A stretch of 64,000 bases of DNA, from assembly GCA_902793405.1 (NCBI GenBank), contig CADBDH010000001.1, positions 62,001 to 126,000 on the forward strand. Direction: 5' to 3'. The stretch's first letter is position 1. Each line of letters starts with the position of its first letter. The stretch is from an uncultured Bacteroidales bacterium (GTDB taxonomy: Bacteria; Bacteroidota; Bacteroidia; Bacteroidales; Muribaculaceae). The notes under the pieces were generated by a model. That model saw nothing but the letters and a program-made list of their open reading frames with translations, did not search any database and was not told the DNA's origin. Below, piece after piece: positions 59,679 to 64,000 of the stretch. The translations under genes were made by a program, and so were the position numbers.

Positions 59679-61793
59679 ATGAACAAACGGTTGGTATTGT
59701 CGATGTTGTGCATGGCTGTGATGTTATCGGCAGCCTGGGCGACAACACCACTGAGTGTTGCGTCCAAGTTATTGTTGTCGCGCCGATCCACTGGAAGCCT
59801 TCTCCGTAGTTATGGTTACGGTTCTGTTCATCAGGCGTTTATTGAATTGAAAGATATGGATAGCCTGAGCGAGCTGCAGCGCAAGGGGGTGGTTGTTGAT
59901 GCCGTTTTTGACGGATTTGTCTCGGCACGCATCCCTATGGATTGTCTGCAGTCGGTGATGGCTAGCGACGCGGTGAGCTATGTGTCGCTGGCTCAGCCCT
60001 TGCACTGGTGCAACGACAGTTCGCTCTTTTATTCCAATGTGGCTCCTGCCCAGGTCAATCATGGGCACATCGGCTCATTCACGGGCAAGGGTGTCATTGT
60101 CGGCATCGTGGATATCGGTATTGATTTCAATCACATCAACCTGTGTGACAGTGCCGGCCGCACGCGAGTGTGTGCTGTTTACATGCCCGCCGATTCAACG
60201 GGGCGACACCCTGTTGTTGACGGCATTGAACTGCCTGGAAGCTGTTATGAGGATTCGCAAGAGATCGAGTCCCTGACAACTGATGAGCCCAACTCGTCGC
60301 ATGGCACTCACACGACCGGAACGGCTGCCGGCAGCTACCGTGGCAATGGGTGGCATGGCGTTGCCCCAGAGGCCGATATCGTGGCTTGTGGCATCCCTTC
60401 AGATCTGCTGAACGATGTCAACATCGCCAATGCAGTGAAGTATATTTTTGATTATGCCTGCAGGGTAGGGAAGCCCTGTGTCATTAATCTGAGCCTGGGC
60501 AGCAACAGCGGGCCCAATGACGGAACCTCGTTCCTTTGTCGGGTTTTCTCGTCACTGTCGGGTCCTGGCCGCATGTGTGTCTTATCGGCTGGCAATGATG
60601 GTGATGTGCCTATCTGTTTCAGGTCCTCGATCAAGCAAAAAAACGATACGGTAACCACGTTCTTGCGCAATCGGTGGGGCGGACTGCAGCGGCAGGGTTA
60701 TGTGAGCATGTGGAATGATGTCCCTCAGGAACATAGGACCCGTGTCGTGATCGTGAACCGCTCTACAGGTGAATTGGAGTATGCCTCTCCCATTGTGGGA
60801 ACACTCGACGAGGACAGCATCTTTACGATATCCAGTGAATCGGACATAGCCTTTGCTGCCTACTATACTGGCGAAATCAGCTATGCCAGTGGCCTTGAGC
60901 CTGTGTTTGACAGCGAAGGAACCCAACTAGAACTAGGACGTTTCCACTCTTATTGGGTGTTTGATGTCGAGTCTGTTAAGTCGGGACATCTGATTGGACT
61001 TCAGTATTTTGCAGATACTGCGATTGAATTGGTGGGCTGGTGTACCCAGGACGCCTACTTCTATTCCTTTGCCATGCCTGGTGCTACAGGCGGCTCACCG
61101 GTAGGCTCCATCAGTGACCTTGCCACAACCGACAGCGTCATTTCGGTCGGCGCTTACTGTTCCAGGCAGTCTTATTGTGCGGCCTCGGGCGACATGGTGT
61201 ATTTTGATGGCTATCAGCCTACTGCGATTGCTGCATTCTCCTCTTATGGCCCAGATGAAAACGGCATTCAGCGTCCTGATGTTTGCGCTCCCGGCGCTAT
61301 TGTCATGTCGTCGGCCAACAGGTATGATGAGCACTCCGACCGTACTCAATGGCCCGCACCCGCAGTGGTGAATGGCCAGGAATATCCCTATTACCCCAAC
61401 AAGGGAACCTCGATGTCGGCGCCTGTCGTTACGGGTGCGATAGCCTTGATGCTTCAGGCCAATCCCATGCTGACCGTGGCCGATGTGCGTGAGGTTTTGA
61501 AGCGCACTGCCGTCAAGGATGAACATGTCATGGGTGACGATTTATCGCGTTGGGGTGCCGGTAAACTCGATGTGTGGGCAGCGGTGAATGATGTGATCCA
61601 GAACACTTTCATGACGGGTGATGTGAATAACGACGGAGAAGTGAATATTGCTGATGCTCTGGCGATTATCAATATCATTCAGGGCTTGCCCTTGGATTTC
61701 GCTACACACCGCTTGGTGCGTGCCGATGTGGACGGCAATACCGAAATCAACATCTCGGACCTCAACTGTGTGATTGGCATGATATTAAACTAA
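59679..61793 (+). CDS. Secreted S8 subtilisin-like protease with dockerin-like tail (2)
   Basis: Paralogue of the preceding gene, 704 residues. Signal MNKRLVLSMLCMAVMLSAAWA. Triad: Asp in 'GIVDIGIDFNHINL' (~145), His in 'SSHGTHTTGTAAGS' (~208), Ser in 'GTSMSAPVVTGAIALML' (~578). It keeps the same inserts ('FSSYGPDENGIQRPDVCAPG', 'SISDLATTDSVISVG') and ends with dockerin-type loops (DVNNDGEVNIAD, DVDGNTEINISD). Paralogue and neighbour order indicate tandem duplication followed by divergence, probably with different substrate preference. RuvA follows 17 bases later. Confidence 0.93.
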   Translation: MNKRLVLSMLCMAVMLSAAWATTPLSVASKLLLSRRSTGSLLRSYGYGSVHQAFIELKDMDSLSELQRKGVVVDAVFDGFVSARIPMDCLQSVMASDAVSYVSLAQPLHWCNDSSLFYSNVAPAQVNHGHIGSFTGKGVIVGIVDIGIDFNHINLCDSAGRTRVCAVYMPADSTGRHPVVDGIELPGSCYEDSQEIESLTTDEPNSSHGTHTTGTAAGSYRGNGWHGVAPEADIVACGIPSDLLNDVNIANAVKYIFDYACRVGKPCVINLSLGSNSGPNDGTSFLCRVFSSLSGPGRMCVLSAGNDGDVPICFRSSIKQKNDTVTTFLRNRWGGLQRQGYVSMWNDVPQEHRTRVVIVNRSTGELEYASPIVGTLDEDSIFTISSESDIAFAAYYTGEISYASGLEPVFDSEGTQLELGRFHSYWVFDVESVKSGHLIGLQYFADTAIELVGWCTQDAYFYSFAMPGATGGSPVGSISDLATTDSVISVGAYCSRQSYCAASGDMVYFDGYQPTAIAAFSSYGPDENGIQRPDVCAPGAIVMSSANRYDEHSDRTQWPAPAVVNGQEYPYYPNKGTSMSAPVVTGAIALMLQANPMLTVADVREVLKRTAVKDEHVMGDDLSRWGAGKLDVWAAVNDVIQNTFMTGDVNNDGEVNIADALAIINIIQGLPLDFATHRLVRADVDGNTEINISDLNCVIGMILN

Positions 61794-61810
61794 GATAACA
61801 AAGATAGCTT

Positions 61811-62404
61811 ATGATCGATTATATTAAAGGAAATCTTGTGGAACTCAATCCCGCATTTGCGGTTATTGACAATCACGGCATAGGATACTTTTTGAACATT
61901 TCCCTTTCGACCTATGACAGCCTGTCGCAGGCGGGACAAGGAAATGACGCAAAACTGTTTGTGTATGAAGCCATCAGGGAGGATGCCCATCTGCTATATG
62001 GCTTCAGCACGAAGAAGGAGCGCGAAGCTTTCCAGTTGCTCATATCGGTTTCGGGAGTCGGACCCAATACTGCGCGCATGATTCTCTCGTCGATGAGCGC
62101 CGATGATTTCTCAAAGGCCATCGCCGGAAATAATGTCGCACTCTTCAAAGCCGTGAAAGGTGTTGGCGCAAAAACCGCTCAACGCATAATTGTTGACCTC
62201 AAGGATAAAATAAAACTGGCAGATAATACGTTATTAGAGAAAGCAGACCTTGCCACAGGTGAGGCTTTTGACGAAGCACTTGCTGCTCTTGTCATGTTGG
62301 GATTTACCCAACAGGCATCTCAAAAAGCGCTTAAGTCGCTGTTTGCCAGCAATCCAGCATTGACTGTCGAGCAGGCAATCAAACAGGCGCTCAAGATGAT
62401 GTAA
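61811..62404 (+). CDS. ruvA: Holliday junction branch migration protein RuvA
   Basis: Tetrameric DNA-binding subunit of the RuvAB motor; 197 residues. OB-fold N-terminus 'MIDYIKGNLVELNPAFAVID', first helix-hairpin-helix 'LLISVSGVGPNTARMILSSM', second 'LFKAVKGVGAKTAQRIIVDL', and C-terminal domain III ('ALVMLGFTQQASQKALKSL') that binds RuvB. Directly upstream of sprA, a gene order common in Bacteroidales. Confidence 0.97.
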   Translation: MIDYIKGNLVELNPAFAVIDNHGIGYFLNISLSTYDSLSQAGQGNDAKLFVYEAIREDAHLLYGFSTKKEREAFQLLISVSGVGPNTARMILSSMSADDFSKAIAGNNVALFKAVKGVGAKTAQRIIVDLKDKIKLADNTLLEKADLATGEAFDEALAALVMLGFTQQASQKALKSLFASNPALTVEQAIKQALKMM

Positions 62405-62451
62405 ACCATCGCATGGCACGGGTCTGAAGACTAGTCTTTGTATTATTGTTC

Positions 62452-64000
62452 ATGCTGAACCGAAAAAAAATATTCATCGCAATATTTATTGGCAGCCTTT
62501 TGGGTTGGTGGGCTGGCAATGAATCTGTGTTGGCGCAATACGTGACCAGCACCTTACCACCTCCCCCGCCACCTCCCGACACACGACCCTCGGCGCAGCG
62601 GCAGGCAACACCGCAACTGGACTTGCACTTTGATGTAAAGCCCACGATTCCTCGTACCTATGATGATGTACAGGGTCTCGGAGAGTATTCTGCCGACCTG
62701 AAAACCCCGTCTAACATCTCGAGTGAAGTGGAATTTGACCCCGAGACCGGATGTTATGTGATTCACACCCGCTTGGGTGACTATGACATTGTCACGCCCT
62801 ATATCATGTCGTCTGACGAATACAGCAACATGGATTTCAGGCGCTCGATGATGGAATACTACCGCCAGAAGAATGCCGAAAGCGCTCAAAACCAGGAGAA
62901 AGACCCCTTCAACTTCTTGGATATGCAATTCGGCATGGGTCCTCTTGAATCGGTATTCGGCCCTGGTGGCGTCCAACTCAAGACCACGGGTTCGGTCGTC
63001 ATCAACATGGGTGTCAAGAGCAATTCAACCGATAACCCCGCGTTGTCGGTTTCCCAGCGTCGCAAGACCTATTTCGATTTTGAGCAAAAGATTCAGGCCA
63101 ACATTACCGCCACGGTGGGTGACAAAATGCGCTTCAATATGTCTTATAATACTGGAGCGACATTTGACTTTGACAGTAAAAACCTCAAACTGGCCTACGA
63201 AGGCAAGGAGGACGAAATCATCAAGAATATCGAGGCCGGTAATGTGAGCATGACCACCGGATCATCGCTCATTCGCGGTAGTGCGGCCCTGTTCGGTATC
63301 AAGACCAAAATGCAGTTCGGCAAACTCACGGCGACTGCATTGGTATCGCAGCAGAACAGTGAGTCCCAGACTGTTAGCAGCAAGGGCGGTTCTCAGACCA
63401 CTGAGTTTTATATCACTGCCGACAAGTATGACCAAAACCGCAACTTCTTCCTTTCCCATTGTTTCCGTGACAACTACGACCGTTGGTGCTCAAGTTTCCC
63501 GCATGTCAAATCGGGTATGCACATCAACCGCATCGAGGTGTGGGTGACCAACAAGCGAAGCAACTTTAACGAGTCGCGTAACATTATGGCATTCATGGAC
63601 TTGGGCGAGGGAAACGAACGCAATATCAAAAATGACCATTGGCATGGAACCGGTGCCGATAACCCCTCAAATGAGTCTAATGATCTTCTATCGGAAATCA
63701 TTTCGGATTATCCCGACGCACGTTATATGAGCAAGGCCTCAAACGCCTTGGCCCCATTGAAGAGATACGGATTTGAGGGAGGTACCGATTATGAGAAAAT
63801 CGAGAGTGCCCGATTGCTGTCCTCCTCGGATTACACCTTGAACGCCGACCTGGGTTACATCATGCTTAAGACGGCATTGTCAAGTGATGAGATCCTTGCG
63901 GTTGCCTACGAGTATACTTATAGAGACGGTAAAACCTATCAGGTGGGTGAGTTCTCGGGAAACATCACTTCGACCGATCAGTCCCTATATGTCAAGATGC
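62452..64000 (+). CDS. sprA: SprA/Sov, T9SS outer-membrane translocon (3' partial)
   Basis: The frame is open from the ATG at 62452 to the end of the window, about 516 residues of what in the family is a ~2,400-residue protein. Signal-like start MLNRKKIFIAIFIGSLLGWW, then a proline run (PPPPPPP, ~40) and SprA-type sequence: 'TGSVVINMGVKSNSTDNPAL', 'RRKTYFDFEQKIQANITATV', 'GDKMRFNMSYNTGATFDFD', 'LKLAYEGKEDEIIKNIEAGN', 'SLIRGSAALFGIKTKMQFG'. SprA (Sov in Porphyromonas) forms the 36-strand outer-membrane pore of type IX secretion. The T9SS-tagged amidase at 40.8-44.6 kb is a likely passenger. Confidence 0.93.
   Translation, partial: MLNRKKIFIAIFIGSLLGWWAGNESVLAQYVTSTLPPPPPPPDTRPSAQRQATPQLDLHFDVKPTIPRTYDDVQGLGEYSADLKTPSNISSEVEFDPETGCYVIHTRLGDYDIVTPYIMSSDEYSNMDFRRSMMEYYRQKNAESAQNQEKDPFNFLDMQFGMGPLESVFGPGGVQLKTTGSVVINMGVKSNSTDNPALSVSQRRKTYFDFEQKIQANITATVGDKMRFNMSYNTGATFDFDSKNLKLAYEGKEDEIIKNIEAGNVSMTTGSSLIRGSAALFGIKTKMQFGKLTATALVSQQNSESQTVSSKGGSQTTEFYITADKYDQNRNFFLSHCFRDNYDRWCSSFPHVKSGMHINRIEVWVTNKRSNFNESRNIMAFMDLGEGNERNIKNDHWHGTGADNPSNESNDLLSEIISDYPDARYMSKASNALAPLKRYGFEGGTDYEKIESARLLSSSDYTLNADLGYIMLKTALSSDEILAVAYEYTYRDGKTYQVGEFSGNITSTDQSLYVKM

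Overview
The window is chromosomal DNA of a member of the order Bacteroidales (Prevotella/Muribaculaceae-like; genus not determinable by eye). The grounds are: sprA of the type IX secretion system (T9SS) directly downstream of ruvA; a lipidated Omp85 protein (TamL) paired with TamB; promoters of the TTG-N19-TAnnTTTG type; start codons mostly without Shine-Dalgarno sequences; BspA-type leucine-rich repeat and DUF285 surface repeats; and dockerin-like C-termini on secreted enzymes. No rRNA, tRNA, integrase, transposase, phage gene or CRISPR array was seen. All coding is ordinary dense chromosomal coding.

Layout. 1-6.4 kb: tamB (5' cut off) and tamL. 6.5-8.0 kb: a secreted dockerin-type protein lying between two ~108-bp direct repeats that carry a copy of the clpC 3' tail and terminator. 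8.2-10.4 kb: a ClpC ATPase with no N-terminal Clp_N domain. 10.6-16.2 kb (minus strand): lptF/G-type permease, ribBA, an HD phosphohydrolase and a secreted endonuclease I, probably one operon. 16.6-23.3 kb (minus): dxr, rseP, rlmI-like methyltransferase, a small lipoprotein and an M49 dipeptidyl peptidase. 23.9-29.9 kb: a 2,005-residue BspA/DUF285 surface protein. 30.2-35.7 kb (minus): tricorn-like S41 protease and an (alpha/alpha)6 glycosidase-like lipoprotein. 36-40.6 kb: groES-groEL, then convergent lon. 40.8-48.5 kb (minus): T9SS-tagged amidase with a TolB-like propeller protein, prs and a cytoplasmic GH13 amylase. 48.7-53.9 kb (plus): threonine-aldolase-like enzyme, tsaB, DUF4290, rimM, OmpA-like protein and proS. 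54.4-64 kb (plus): small membrane protein, PstS-like lipoprotein, TPR protein, two tandem subtilases, ruvA and the start of sprA.

Most striking observation: five sites fit the sigma-54 (-24/-12) promoter consensus TGGCAY-N5-TTGC with exact spacing. All five lie just upstream of, and point toward, genes: clpC, lon, groES (two sites) and a TPR protein. Three of these loci are core protein quality control genes, which suggests RpoN control of the heat-shock/proteostasis set in this lineage. No CIRCE element was seen.

A second theme is intergenic repeats. Short TA(A/G)-rich arrays (AACTAAAAACTAG type) sit immediately before five start codons, always in the same sense as the downstream gene. A TAG-rich CTAGACCCTAGA family and ~100-bp dispersed elements with GC hairpins occupy gene ends. 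A ~130-bp promoter cassette is shared by lptF/G and dxr.
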